Origin: Clostridia bacterium
GTDB taxonomy: Bacteria > Bacillota > Clostridia > Lachnospirales > Lachnospiraceae
Assembly: GCA_026000755.1 (NCBI GenBank)
Contig: BNZC01000001.1
Span: forward strand, 1-64,000
Length of the DNA: 64,000 nucleotides
Direction: 5' to 3'
Positions 1-8,552 of this stretch are shown piece by piece. The position numbers were made by a program, and so were the translations under genes. Within the stretch, counting starts at the first letter, position 1; each line of letters begins with the position of its first letter. Under the pieces are notes generated by a model that did no database searches, had not been told where the DNA came from, and saw only the letters and a program-made list of their open reading frames with translations.

Positions 1-216
1 CTTGCCATGCCAGCATCACCATAACAGGATAACATAAATTTGTAAGGATAACATCCACCCCTTTATTTGCAAGAGTAAATTCCACGGATAAGGGTAGGAG
101 GGGTGGCATTTAAATTTTCAAGTTATAAAATGAAAAAAAATTGAAAAAGATGAAAAAAAGGTATTGACTTTTTTCGTGAGAGTGATATAATAATATTCGT
201 TGCCAATGATGCACGT
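1..216. other. Non-coding stretch upstream of the tRNA cluster
   Basis: No convincing reading frame is seen. The stretch is AT-rich with several A-runs around 121-160. Its only clear signal is the promoter for the tRNA cluster, listed separately. The beginning may be the 3' flank of a gene outside the window. Confidence 0.6.
164..191 (+). promoter_or_regulatory. Promoter of the tRNA cluster
   Basis: TTGACT at 164-169 and TATAAT at 186-191 are separated by 16 bases, a near-consensus housekeeping sigma promoter. It lies 25 bases upstream of the first tRNA and probably transcribes all three tRNAs to the terminator at 565-588. Confidence 0.75.
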
Positions 217-289
<73 letters not shown>

Positions 290-316
290 TTATACCTTTC
301 GGCAGTACACCGATAT

Positions 317-387
317 GCGGGTGTAGTTCAATGGTAGAACACTAGCCTTCCAAGCTAGATACGTGGGTTCGATTCCCATCACCCGCT
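317..387 (+). tRNA. tRNA-Gly (TCC)
   Basis: The acceptor stem GCGGGTG pairs with CACCCGC at 380-386. The anticodon stem CTAGC/GCTAG encloses loop CTTCCAA, anticodon TCC. The T-arm GGGTTCGATTCCC is standard. CCA is not encoded. It decodes GGA/GGG glycine codons, notable because this region uses GGG runs in several genes. Confidence 0.95.
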
Positions 388-486
388 TGACTGTTGCGTT
401 ACGGCGAAAGTTGCTGTCAAGTAGCAGGAGATATTACCGAAACTGCGTTTCGATAATCAAGTATTACTGAAAATTAGTTACAATAT

Positions 487-559
<73 letters not shown>

Positions 560-564
560 TTTAG

Positions 565-588
565 AACACCGTGAAATCGGTGTTTTTT
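565..588 (+). terminator. Rho-independent terminator of the tRNA cluster
   Basis: AACACCG and CGGTGTT form a 7-bp stem around loop TGAAAT, followed directly by a T-run. It begins six bases after the tRNA-Gly(GCC) gene. Confidence 0.85.
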
Positions 589-598
589 ATTTATCAGT

Positions 599-640
599 AC
601 ACGCAAGTTATCACCAACGTATCGATGATAACTTGCGTGT
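599..640. repeat. 14-bp perfect inverted repeat
   Basis: Arms at 599-612 and 627-640 (ACACGCAAGTTATC and its complement) are perfectly complementary around a 14-base loop. No T-run follows on either strand, so it is not a standard terminator. It lies between the tRNA terminator and the 3' end of the patatin gene. Confidence 0.6.
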
Positions 641-660
641 GTCGATTTTACGTGGAACTG

Positions 661-1521
661 TTATATATTGTCTTTCGCCAAATACGCCTTTAATTCCGGC
701 ATAATCTCCTTGGCATAGCGATACCCTTCCTCATAGAGTCTCGTCAGCTTTTCCGCTCGGGATTCTGTACGCCCCATGCCAAAGGTGGTTTCCGGTGCAA
801 TGACAAACACCTCCCCCCTTTCGTGGGCAGCCCATAATTCAGCAATTGTAGCATTGTATTCTGCCGGCCTGCGTTTTAAGGATTCCGCCAGATTGGGATA
901 ACGTTTATAAAGCCGCATGGAAGCCCCGGAGCCTCGCTCCTTGGTTTTCACATAGCCCTGCTCTCGGGTGAGTATGATGATATTTTTGTCACAGCCTGCC
1001 CCGATGGCTTGCTTGTAAGGGATGGAATCGGCTATGCCCCCGTCTAAATAATAACGCTTGCCTACCTTAACCGGCTGAAAAAAGACGGGCAGGGCGCAAC
1101 TTGCTGTAATCAGATGAAAGTGCTGTGGATTTCTGGGTACATTCAGGTATTCCGCCTTTCCTGTGTGGATATTTGTAACAGCGGCTACCACCTGTCCCTT
1201 AAAATTTTCGAATGCCTCATAGTCAAAAGGCAAAAGCTTACGGGGGATTTCATCAAATACAAAGGGGATGTTGTAAAAACTCTTATTTTTTCGATTAAAT
1301 AAATGACGGAAACCCGCATAACGCTTGTCCGGCATAAATTTTTGCATAAGTTCCAAATTGCGTCCCTTCTGCTTGGAAAGATAAGACATTCCAAAAGCAA
1401 TCCCGGCGGACACACCAATAAAATAATCCGGCATCAAATCTTCTTCTAAGAAAGCATCGGTTACGCCACAGCTGAAAGATGTTCTGCTGGCACCGCCCTC
1501 CATTGTAATTCCCAGTTTCAT
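661..1521 (-). CDS. Patatin-like phospholipase family protein (RssA/YjjU-like)
   Basis: Predicted serine acyl hydrolase of 286 residues, acting on membrane lipids or another acyl ester. The N-terminal glycine-rich stretch MEGGASR (7-13) forms the oxyanion hole, GVSAG (36-40) carries the nucleophile Ser38, and DGG near Asp160 supplies the second residue of the Ser-Asp dyad. No signal peptide is seen, so it is probably cytoplasmic or membrane-associated. It stands alone, reading toward the tRNA cluster, about 180 bases from the kinase gene on the same strand. The family is firm; the natural substrate cannot be told. Confidence 0.9.
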   Translation of the reverse strand: MKLGITMEGGASRTSFSCGVTDAFLEEDLMPDYFIGVSAGIAFGMSYLSKQKGRNLELMQKFMPDKRYAGFRHLFNRKNKSFYNIPFVFDEIPRKLLPFDYEAFENFKGQVVAAVTNIHTGKAEYLNVPRNPQHFHLITASCALPVFFQPVKVGKRYYLDGGIADSIPYKQAIGAGCDKNIIILTREQGYVKTKERGSGASMRLYKRYPNLAESLKRRPAEYNATIAELWAAHERGEVFVIAPETTFGMGRTESRAEKLTRLYEEGYRYAKEIMPELKAYLAKDNI

Positions 1522-1699
1522 AAGTAAGTCCTTCTTTCTGATGGTATCGTGAATGTATCAAGTGAACTCTCAACAAGTTTTATTTTAATATACCTGTACA
1601 TTTTTTGCAAGAGTGAGATTGGTTTTTTTTATCAATGAGTGAGATTGAGAAATAGTTGCAAAATGTTTCGTGAACGAGCGAACAATGCAAGAAAAACAG

Positions 1700-3007
1700 T
1701 TATACACGTTGGTTTTTCAGAAGAACTTGCAGTGAAAATTTTCCGGTATCCTTATCAAAATCAGCACTTAAATCCCCATCATATTTTGCTGCAAGAATTT
1801 TCATCTGCGCAATGCCGAAGCCATGGTTGGCTGCATTTTTTTTCGTGGTTCGCAAATTTTTATCCACCTGCTCGGATGTAAAGTTTTCAACCAGTATGGA
1901 GAGATAATTGGAAGGATTCGTTATTGTAACAGTAATATCCGTATCTATGTTACTGCTTTTGCTTACAGCCTCCAAAGCATTGTCCAACGCATTTGCTAAA
2001 ATAACAGCCAGGTCGAACTGGTCTACAAGCAGCTGACCGTCAGCCAGCATTTTATAATGGATTTTTAAGCCATGTTCTCTTGCTACGTTCATTTTTGCAT
2101 TTACGATGGCATCCATGGCAGGATAGCCGGTGTCTAAAACAAGGTTTGTGGATTCTAAGAGTGATTGTTTGTTTCGGATGTGTTGTATGGCACCTTCGAC
2201 ATCATGTCCTTCCAACATACCCAAGAGAGCAATCGTTTCATTTTTCATTTCATGGCGAGCCTTTTTTAATTCTTGTTGTGCTAAATAAAGTTCATCATAA
2301 TGATTGATTTGGGTTCGCAAACGAGAAAGGGCGGTTTCATAGGCTTGCCGGTATGCTCTTGATTTTTGCTGATTGTTTAAGAGGAAGGCCGCAACAGCAA
2401 TGAGAAGGAAAGAAAAAACAAGCACAATATTGCCTAAAAAGGCTACGTTTTCCATGTCGGAGCCGGAGTCAATGCTTTGAACCAGACCGCAGATGAGTAT
2501 TGATTGCAGCGGCAAAAACAGCATGATTAGGTCAAGCCAATTATTGCGGAAGGGACGGTGTTTTTGAGGGAAGAAAATCCGCATAACCTGTATTAAGACA
2601 AGTGCAAACAAATTTGACCCGAGCAGACCGACGGCATAGGAAAATGTTCCTGCTTGCACCTGTTCAAAAGGGAGCTTTAGCAGTCGGGTTAAAATAGTGG
2701 CAAATACTGTTTCGGAAGCCATAGCCAAAGAGGAAAAAAGAAAAGCAAATAGAATCCGATTAATCCAATTGTTTTTGAAATAGAAACCAAGAAAAACAAC
2801 GAGGAGAATAAATGTGCCGGCGAGCAGAACGTTATTATGAAGAAATTGGATACTAAGCAGGTTCCAGACAGAAACCCCGCAAAATCCCAGAACAAAAAAA
2901 CGTTTTTTTAGGAATTTCATTTCCCAGAAGGTTCCAAAAAACAGCATGATTAGATAGATTTGAAAGCCTATGCCGAGCAAATCAATGAGTGTTTTTGAAA
3001 GATTCAT
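1700..3007 (-). CDS. GHKL-type sensor histidine kinase (AgrC/VirS-like)
   Basis: Membrane sensor kinase of 435 residues. The first about 210 residues form six or seven hydrophobic segments, followed by a coiled linker and the H-box in KKARHEMKNE near residue 250. The ATPase part has an N-box (NALDNALEAV) and a glycine-rich NHGFGIAQMK stretch, the arrangement of AgrC/VirS peptide-sensing kinases. It follows the LytTR regulator gene with a 4-base overlap, so the two are co-expressed. No agrB or agrD-like gene is visible nearby, so its ligand is unknown and could be imported or made elsewhere. Confidence 0.88.
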   Translation of the reverse strand: MNLSKTLIDLLGIGFQIYLIMLFFGTFWEMKFLKKRFFVLGFCGVSVWNLLSIQFLHNNVLLAGTFILLVVFLGFYFKNNWINRILFAFLFSSLAMASETVFATILTRLLKLPFEQVQAGTFSYAVGLLGSNLFALVLIQVMRIFFPQKHRPFRNNWLDLIMLFLPLQSILICGLVQSIDSGSDMENVAFLGNIVLVFSFLLIAVAAFLLNNQQKSRAYRQAYETALSRLRTQINHYDELYLAQQELKKARHEMKNETIALLGMLEGHDVEGAIQHIRNKQSLLESTNLVLDTGYPAMDAIVNAKMNVAREHGLKIHYKMLADGQLLVDQFDLAVILANALDNALEAVSKSSNIDTDITVTITNPSNYLSILVENFTSEQVDKNLRTTKKNAANHGFGIAQMKILAAKYDGDLSADFDKDTGKFSLQVLLKNQRV

Positions 3008-3753
3008 ATACTACGCCTCGCAAGATATTTATTGTATGCACGCAAACAGTCCGCTTTTTTTCGAACGCTCATATCTATTTCTTCATTTGGACTGTCTGTT
3101 AAGCCTCTGTTTATGCTGATTTGTTTGCTCCCTATATCCGTTATGTATCTCATGTTGACCAAAAATCCTTGGTGACATCTTAAAAAACCGTAGGAGTTTA
3201 GCTTTTTTTCATAATCGTTTAATTTGCCAACGCATTCATATTTTTTGAATGTGTTTCCTGTACCCGTTCTATTTGTATGAAAAATGGCGTGTCTGTCGTA
3301 GCCTTCTACATAGGCGATTTCATGTACCTCAAGAGAATGGGATTGTTCCTGCCATTTTATATGCACGAAATAGTGCTGGTGCTGATACTTCGTTGCTATG
3401 CGCCTTATCAGGCTTTGTGCGGTGTCCATTTGTACAGGTTTTGTCAGGAAATCAAAGGTTTCTATTTCAAAGGTTTGGAAAACATAGTGTTCAAAACTTG
3501 TCAGAAAAACAATAATGGCATTTTTGTCCATTTTCCGAATCTGATGTCCGGTTTCAAGACCGGAAAGCCCCGGCATTTCAATATCCAAAAAGATGACATC
3601 AAACATTTCTTGTTTCAAATAGCAGGAAATCAACTCATCTCCACTGGAAAATGAAGCGATGCTTAAGTCAGGGAGCATTTCCTTACAAGCAAGCAGTATT
3701 TGGCGAAAGCTTTCACGGCAGTGTTGTTCATCATCGCAAATCGCTATTTTCAT
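3004..3753 (-). CDS. LytTR-family response regulator (AgrA-like)
   Basis: Cytoplasmic regulator of 249 residues. An N-terminal receiver domain (CDDE acidic pair near the start, FLDIEMPG phosphorylation site, LTSFE and TKPV switch residues) precedes a C-terminal LytTR DNA-binding domain with the typical FLRCHQGFLVNMRYI stretch. I chose the ATG at 3751-3753 because a GGAGG sits 11 bases before it; an ATG 18 bases upstream has no spaced ribosome site. It is the first gene of a two-gene operon with the kinase, divergent from the sigma-factor cluster, whose promoter it might control. Confidence 0.88.
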   Translation of the reverse strand: MKIAICDDEQHCRESFRQILLACKEMLPDLSIASFSSGDELISCYLKQEMFDVIFLDIEMPGLSGLETGHQIRKMDKNAIIVFLTSFEHYVFQTFEIETFDFLTKPVQMDTAQSLIRRIATKYQHQHYFVHIKWQEQSHSLEVHEIAYVEGYDRHAIFHTNRTGTGNTFKKYECVGKLNDYEKKLNSYGFLRCHQGFLVNMRYITDIGSKQISINRGLTDSPNEEIDMSVRKKADCLRAYNKYLARRSI

Positions 3754-4001
3754 TTGTATGATTTCCTCCATTCCTCTTAACTCTTAGGTGGCTACCTACA
3801 TATAGATTATAGGGTTTTCGGTGGTGAAAGTCAAGACGGCAATACTGTTGACAGGTTTACCTAATGATTATCCGGCATTTAACCGAAATATATAGCACCA
3901 TGCCACATGGAACTGCTATAGAAATCAAGCATAATAAGACAAGAACGTTTATGGCTATAAAAACAGATGATAAACTGCGAAAACACAGGGAGAACATAGT
4001 G

Positions 4002-4565
4002 ATGCTGTTATTTATGATGAGTACGCTTGAAAGTCCGGCCGAAAAAGATAGATTTGCCCATTTATACGAAAAGAATCGACAGCTGTTGCTGTGTATTGCA
4101 AAACAGATTCTGCATTCGGAGGAAATGGCTGAAGATGCTGTTTCTATGACATTTATTTCCGCTATTGAAAATAAATCAAAAGTTTTTAGCATGGATGACG
4201 AAAATTTCCGGAACTGGAGCGTTACTGTAGTAAGAAGGAAATGTTTTGACATACTGCGCAAATCGAAGCGTGAAGACTGCTTCCCCTCCATTGAATTGGA
4301 AAACCTTGCAAATAGGACAGCAGAGGAAGAGCCTCTTGACTTTTTGGCAGAAAGGCAGGAGGCATATGATTTGATGATAAGGTGCATGGCAAAACTGGAG
4401 GAAGAAGACCGTGAACTTTTGGTGATGAAGTATGTGCTTTCGATGTCACTGAAGGAAATAGGGAAAAACATGGGTCTGTCTGATATGCAGATAGGCGGGA
4501 AGCTAAGCCGAATACGGGCAAGAATCCGGAAAATAATGGAAAGCGAGGCGAAAAGCAATGAATAG
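4002..4565 (+). CDS. ECF-type RNA polymerase sigma factor
   Basis: Sigma-70 family factor of 187 residues. Region 2 (AKQILHSEEMAEDAVSMTF, with VRRKCFDILRK) is followed by region 4 (LVMKYVLSMSLKEIGKNMGL, a helix-turn-helix). The frame is open from 3864, but ATG 4002 has AGGGAG nine bases upstream and starts where the family usually begins. The 3' end overlaps the next gene by eight bases, as expected of a sigma/anti-sigma pair. Target promoters are not identified; the downstream membrane and ABC genes are natural candidates. Confidence 0.85.
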   Translation: MLLFMMSTLESPAEKDRFAHLYEKNRQLLLCIAKQILHSEEMAEDAVSMTFISAIENKSKVFSMDDENFRNWSVTVVRRKCFDILRKSKREDCFPSIELENLANRTAEEEPLDFLAERQEAYDLMIRCMAKLEEEDRELLVMKYVLSMSLKEIGKNMGLSDMQIGGKLSRIRARIRKIMESEAKSNE

Positions 4566-5256
4566 TGAGCAGATATTCAAAGATGATGTATCCGAAGCTC
4601 TGTTCCGGCAGGCGGTCATTGACGATTTCAATCGTCGGATAGCGGAAGCGGAACAGGAAGCAGCAAAAGAAAAGCATGTTTTTTCAGAACGGCATGAGCG
4701 GCAAATGAAAAAACTGTTTGCTCGTGAGCGGAGAAAAGAAAGCTTACAAAGGACGTTTCGCCGAATAAGAAAAGCAAGCATTGCAGTTGCAGCGGCATTT
4801 ACTAGTTTTGGGCTACTGCTATGGACGGTGCCGGAAGTTCGGGCGGCAGTTACGAAAACGGTTGTGAAGTTTTTTGACAAATTTGCGCAATTTGATGGAG
4901 GAGCACCTGCGACAGAAAATATTCACTGGCACCTGTCCTATCTGCCGGAGGGTTATGCAGAAACATCAAACATGACAGAAGGTTTTGCTACTTTTATTTC
5001 GTATAGCGACACATCCGGAACCCCCCTTTCTTTTGATGCCGTGCCTGCTGATGCCTCTTCCATAGCAGTAAACAATGAGGGCGTGATTTATGGGCAGACG
5101 ATAATAGACGGACTGGTCTATCACACGTTTACGGCGGATTCTGACAGTCAAGGAAACACCGTTGTCTGGGATAAGGACGGTTATCGACTGGTGCTGGGCG
5201 GAGGAGTTTCAATTGATACGCTATTGAAAATGGCGCAGTCTGTTGCAAAAGACTGA
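4558..5256 (+). CDS. DUF4367-type membrane protein, probable anti-sigma factor
   Basis: Protein of 232 residues with a charged cytoplasmic N-terminal region (about 1-75), one membrane segment (about 76-97, rich in Ala/Phe/Leu) and an extracellular part containing WHLSYLPEGY and repeated beta-strand-like stretches typical of DUF4367. Translationally coupled to the sigma factor by an eight-base overlap, it is inferred to hold the sigma factor at the membrane until a surface signal is sensed. No zinc-binding anti-sigma motif (HxxxCxxC) is present, so the inhibitory mechanism is unknown. A terminator follows. Confidence 0.75.
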   Translation: MNSEQIFKDDVSEALFRQAVIDDFNRRIAEAEQEAAKEKHVFSERHERQMKKLFARERRKESLQRTFRRIRKASIAVAAAFTSFGLLLWTVPEVRAAVTKTVVKFFDKFAQFDGGAPATENIHWHLSYLPEGYAETSNMTEGFATFISYSDTSGTPLSFDAVPADASSIAVNNEGVIYGQTIIDGLVYHTFTADSDSQGNTVVWDKDGYRLVLGGGVSIDTLLKMAQSVAKD

Positions 5257-5273
5257 AAAAAATTGTAAAAGGT

Positions 5274-5310
5274 GGGATACCCGAAGCAAGGATAGGGTGT
5301 CCCGTTTTTT
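5274..5310 (+). terminator. Rho-independent terminator after the sigma/anti-sigma pair
   Basis: GGGATACCC pairs with GGGTGTCCC (one G-U) and is followed by GTTTTTT. It separates the sigma/anti-sigma pair from the small membrane protein and ABC genes, so those have their own promoter or depend on read-through. Confidence 0.8.
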
Positions 5311-5551
5311 ATGCTTGTGCTTTATCAATCGTGTTTGAGAGATGATTTCAAAAAAATTAAAAGATAGGCGAAAATTCCCCTAACTCGTGCGTTTCTATAA
5401 TATGAGGGGATGTTTTTTGTTAGGAAATGACATATTCATATCATTTTCGCACTTATTCTCTACACTTTTGCAGAGCCTATTGTAAAGCTTTTTGGAGTGT
5501 GTTACCCTAGATGGCAAAGGAAAAATAGTAAGAAAGAAGGAGGTAATAACG

Positions 5552-5782
5552 ATGATGGTGCGAGATTTGTGGTTTGCTCTATTTCCTATTGTTGTATTTA
5601 TTGGGGTACCAATAGGTGTTTTTTTTGCTCTCAAAGCGTTAATAAATTATAATGCCAGAGTAAAAATACAGTATTTGAAAGAATTGGTGGATTCATTGCC
5701 TTGTCTAAAGAAGGAGGACGATGGAGCAGATGGTCTCATGACTGGCTCTCAAAATCACGAAAGAAACGGTGAAAAAACATGA
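5552..5782 (+). CDS. Small single-span membrane protein
   Basis: Protein of 76 residues with one strongly hydrophobic segment (about residues 6-28, FALFPIVVFIGVPIGVFFAL) and a charged C-terminal tail. The start is set by GGAGG 9-10 bases upstream of ATG 5552; the frame is open further upstream but without a ribosome site. Its stop overlaps the start of the permease gene by four bases, so it probably works with that transporter. I do not recognise the family. Confidence 0.65.
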   Translation: MMVRDLWFALFPIVVFIGVPIGVFFALKALINYNARVKIQYLKELVDSLPCLKKEDDGADGLMTGSQNHERNGEKT

Positions 5783-7506
5783 ATCGACACCTTATCATCT
5801 TCAATCTCTTTATAAAGAACAAAATTCGTACCCGCTACGAAGCCATCTTTAAGCTGTTAAAAATCAAAAAAGCAATCCCTGCCTATACCATTTTGATGAT
5901 TGGGCAACTGATTGTCATCGGCATAATGTTGCTGCTTCTCTTTCAGTTCTTTTCGGTGGAAAGGCTTAAGACACCCCTCTTTTATCTGTCCAGTCTGCTG
6001 TTGTTTGGCACAAATGCGAATTTGTGGGTGTGGGGTAATCGGTATGTGACCAACCCGAAAAATACAGAGCTTCTCACAATGACGGGGGTGGGGGATAAGA
6101 AGATGTTTACTTCCCTTCTTTCGTTGGAATACCTCTGGGTGAAAACCAATAATTTGGATAAAGTAGTTCCGGCAGTCGTTATGCTCATTTTTTTGCTTGG
6201 AGCAAGGGGTATCGTGTGGATTGTCCTTTTGGAATTTTTATCCATTGCCCTATGTCTGCTTTACAGTAAGAAGCGCCTTAAGGTAAATAGCGGCAGAGTG
6301 CCATTGGTATGGGATTTGTCCAAATTTATCCTAGTCGGGTTTTTGCTATTTTCGACCACCTATTATATTGTGGACTTTTTGGCAAAAAGTATGATCCTGA
6401 TCAGTAAGAATCTGAATTTTAGCCGTGGAGTGAATGAGCTTCTGGAAGCAGAACTGAAGGTGCTGATGGATACGGAGTGGAGCAGTATTTTTCATCACCT
6501 ACATCGCTTTAATGTGGGAATGCAGCATTTTCTTTACGGAAATATCATATTTTTGGTACTGGTGTTTTTTGTCTTGGCAGGGATTGTCCTCATGGCAACG
6601 ATTATGCCGAACTATCGGATTCCCATAAGAAAAGTGAGAGAATCCAAGCTTTCAAAATGGTATCTTGGCTTCTTGAAGAAACAGAATCGAAGTCGAAACT
6701 TTGATTTTTTGATAGAAAAAGACCTGCGCTTGCTTGGGTGGGGGGCAGCCCCCTTTAGTAAAGTTGTTCTGCCTATTATCACCTTTTTTATGGATTATGT
6801 CATCCTGTCAGCCTTTTACTTGGCAATTGTGAAATACTGCCATAATGCGTGGCTCATAGCCCTGCTGACGGTATTTTTCTTTGGCAACCAAGTAATGAAT
6901 CAAGTCTTTAATATTACAAGCAATCTGAAATCGGTATTCAGAATGCAACTGGATCTTCCACTCATGGATTTGTATAAAATAGCAGGAAAAACTATAAAGG
7001 ATGTATACCGTTCCAAGCTTTCTTTATGTCGTTTGTTTCTTAAGATTCCCTTGCTCTTATATGGGATTTTGACAGCAATAGCAAGCATTATTTACATAAA
7101 AAGTTTGGCGGTATTGATACTTACCTTGTTGGCTGTGCTTCTGTTTTCCATACTATTGTATTATTTTGCCCCGGAATTGTCCTTATATATGAGTCCGCTC
7201 TTGTGTTCTACAGTAGGAGATAAAGAGTCGGCGGAGCAGATAGAGGAAACGATGGGGGAGGAAACTTTAGCGATTAAATTTTACGAAACGCCGAAGAAGG
7301 CATTAATGTTTCCGCTGACGTTTTTGTTGCTGGGCAATGCAGTCGTAAATCTCATTCCGCCGGGCGCATGGAAATTTATCTGTGTGGCATATGTAATATA
7401 TATGTTGCTTTGGATTCTCGTTCAGCATAAGGCATTTCAAAAAATCGTAGACAAAGGAGTGAATGCACTGTATGGAAATAAAAAAGCAGAGAGCAGTTCT
7501 CCTTGA
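5779..7506 (+). CDS. Large multi-span membrane protein, probable ABC transporter permease
   Basis: Protein of 575 residues with about 10-12 hydrophobic segments spread through its length and basic cytoplasmic loops. It has no recognisable catalytic motif. Its place between a small membrane protein (four-base overlap) and an ABC ATPase (42-base gap) makes it the likely membrane subunit of an ABC-2-like exporter. Such permeases often serve peptide export or immunity, but nothing here fixes the substrate. Confidence 0.7.
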   Translation: MNRHLIIFNLFIKNKIRTRYEAIFKLLKIKKAIPAYTILMIGQLIVIGIMLLLLFQFFSVERLKTPLFYLSSLLLFGTNANLWVWGNRYVTNPKNTELLTMTGVGDKKMFTSLLSLEYLWVKTNNLDKVVPAVVMLIFLLGARGIVWIVLLEFLSIALCLLYSKKRLKVNSGRVPLVWDLSKFILVGFLLFSTTYYIVDFLAKSMILISKNLNFSRGVNELLEAELKVLMDTEWSSIFHHLHRFNVGMQHFLYGNIIFLVLVFFVLAGIVLMATIMPNYRIPIRKVRESKLSKWYLGFLKKQNRSRNFDFLIEKDLRLLGWGAAPFSKVVLPIITFFMDYVILSAFYLAIVKYCHNAWLIALLTVFFFGNQVMNQVFNITSNLKSVFRMQLDLPLMDLYKIAGKTIKDVYRSKLSLCRLFLKIPLLLYGILTAIASIIYIKSLAVLILTLLAVLLFSILLYYFAPELSLYMSPLLCSTVGDKESAEQIEETMGEETLAIKFYETPKKALMFPLTFLLLGNAVVNLIPPGAWKFICVAYVIYMLLWILVQHKAFQKIVDKGVNALYGNKKAESSSP

Positions 7507-7548
7507 GATTGGCAGGAAAGAAACATACAGAAAGAAAAAGGTGGCGTA

Positions 7549-8193
7549 ATGTGTAAAACGAACAAGATAATTTCTATTCAGAACTTAGTTTTTTCCTATG
7601 AAGAGGAGCTGATTTTTAAGAGAATCGACGTAACTGTTTTCCGAAATGAAATACTATGTATAAAGGGCAGAAACGGCTCGGGAAAGACCACTTTGCTTAA
7701 ACTTTTGGCGGGAATTCTAAGCGGTGAAGAGGGAAGCCTCCGCATATTCGAAGGGAAAAGCCTGTTCTTTGTTCCAAGCAGTCCTTATTTATATGAAAAA
7801 TTAACAGGACGGGAAAATGTATCTCTTATCAAACAGCTGTGGAATGCCGATGAGAGCTACGATCAAAAAGCGGAACATTTTTACGAAGTCTTTGACATGG
7901 CAGGGTATGTGGATAATCTGGTGGAAACCTATTCCTTGGGCATGAAGTATAAGGTTTTTCTTGTGGCAGCATTGAGCCTAAACTGCGACCTTCTGCTTAT
8001 GGACGAACCCCTAAACGCCATGGACGTACAGGGGCAGGATTTGGCAATTGAGTTGTTAAAGGAATATTGTGCCTCCACAGATAAAACCATTGTGTTCTCC
8101 AGTCATATCAGGGATTTGGTGAATACTCTGGCAACACGGGAAATAGAACTGAATCATGGCGTAATTGCCAAAGGGGGAAAAGTGGATGAATAA
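7549..8193 (+). CDS. ABC transporter ATP-binding protein
   Basis: Nucleotide-binding subunit of 214 residues. Walker A is GRNGSGKTT (about residues 44-52) and Walker B LLLMDEPLNAMD. The signature motif is degenerate, YSLGMKYKV instead of LSGGQ, as in several ABC-2 exporter ATPases. An H-loop histidine occurs in FSSHIRD. It is expected to energise the preceding 575-residue permease. The last codons overlap the start of a tiny membrane peptide gene. Confidence 0.88.
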   Translation: MCKTNKIISIQNLVFSYEEELIFKRIDVTVFRNEILCIKGRNGSGKTTLLKLLAGILSGEEGSLRIFEGKSLFFVPSSPYLYEKLTGRENVSLIKQLWNADESYDQKAEHFYEVFDMAGYVDNLVETYSLGMKYKVFLVAALSLNCDLLLMDEPLNAMDVQGQDLAIELLKEYCASTDKTIVFSSHIRDLVNTLATREIELNHGVIAKGGKVDE

Positions 8194-8332
8194 AAAGAAA
8201 ATTGTGCTGTTTGTGATTGCAACAGCTATTTATGTAGGACTGAGCCTGCTGTTTCAGGCGATCATTTTAAGAATGATTTTTATTGTAGTCTATTGTATTG
8301 CATTGCGGGTAATTTGGGCGTTTAAGAGATAG
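8186..8332 (+). CDS. 48-residue hydrophobic peptide at the end of the ABC operon
   Basis: A frame of 48 codons from ATG 8186 overlaps the ATPase stop by eight bases and uses the GGGGGAAAA region as ribosome site. The product begins MNKKK and then has two hydrophobic stretches (about 6-22 and 27-45), ending in a basic tail. Coupling and composition suggest a genuine small membrane protein, perhaps a transporter accessory subunit. I do not recognise it. The terminator at 8353-8381 follows directly. Confidence 0.55.
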   Translation: MNKKKIVLFVIATAIYVGLSLLFQAIILRMIFIVVYCIALRVIWAFKR

Positions 8333-8352
8333 GTTTTGTCATAAAACAGAAA

Positions 8353-8381
8353 GGGCGTATTTCGGGATACGTTCTTTTTTT
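8353..8381 (+). terminator. Rho-independent terminator of the ABC operon
   Basis: GGGCGTAT pairs with ATACGTTC (two G-U pairs) around TTCGGG-type loop bases, followed by seven T. It lies 20 bases after the 48-residue frame and isolates the pst operon from upstream transcription. Confidence 0.8.
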
Positions 8382-8391
8382 GTTCGAAAAA

Positions 8392-8507
8392 GATTTTACA
8401 CAGATTTTACACAAACGCATATATAGATTTTACATTTGCCAGTTATGATGATAGAGCAGTTTGGCGTAACCGGACAGCAGTTTTACATGAAACGCCCATA
8501 ATATAAT
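8392..8507 (+). promoter_or_regulatory. Pho-box-like TTTACA array and pst promoter
   Basis: The nonamer GATTTTACA occurs at 8392-8400, 8403-8411 and 8426-8434, i.e. spaced 11 and 23 bases (about one and two helical turns). A further TTTACA at 8482-8487 precedes TATAAT at 8502-8507. In Bacillus, PhoP binds direct repeats of TT(A/T/C)ACA at 11-base periodicity, so a phosphate-starvation activated pst promoter is the natural reading. No phoP/phoR gene lies in the window. Confidence 0.7.
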
Positions 8508-8552
8508 ATGTGGATTGGCGCAATTTGCGTACAAAAAGGAGGAAGTAAGGAA

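Noticed and set aside
5395-5634. Minus-strand frame of 79 codons before the small membrane gene
   Set aside because: Overlaps the better-supported 76-residue gene with a GGAGG site; no motif.
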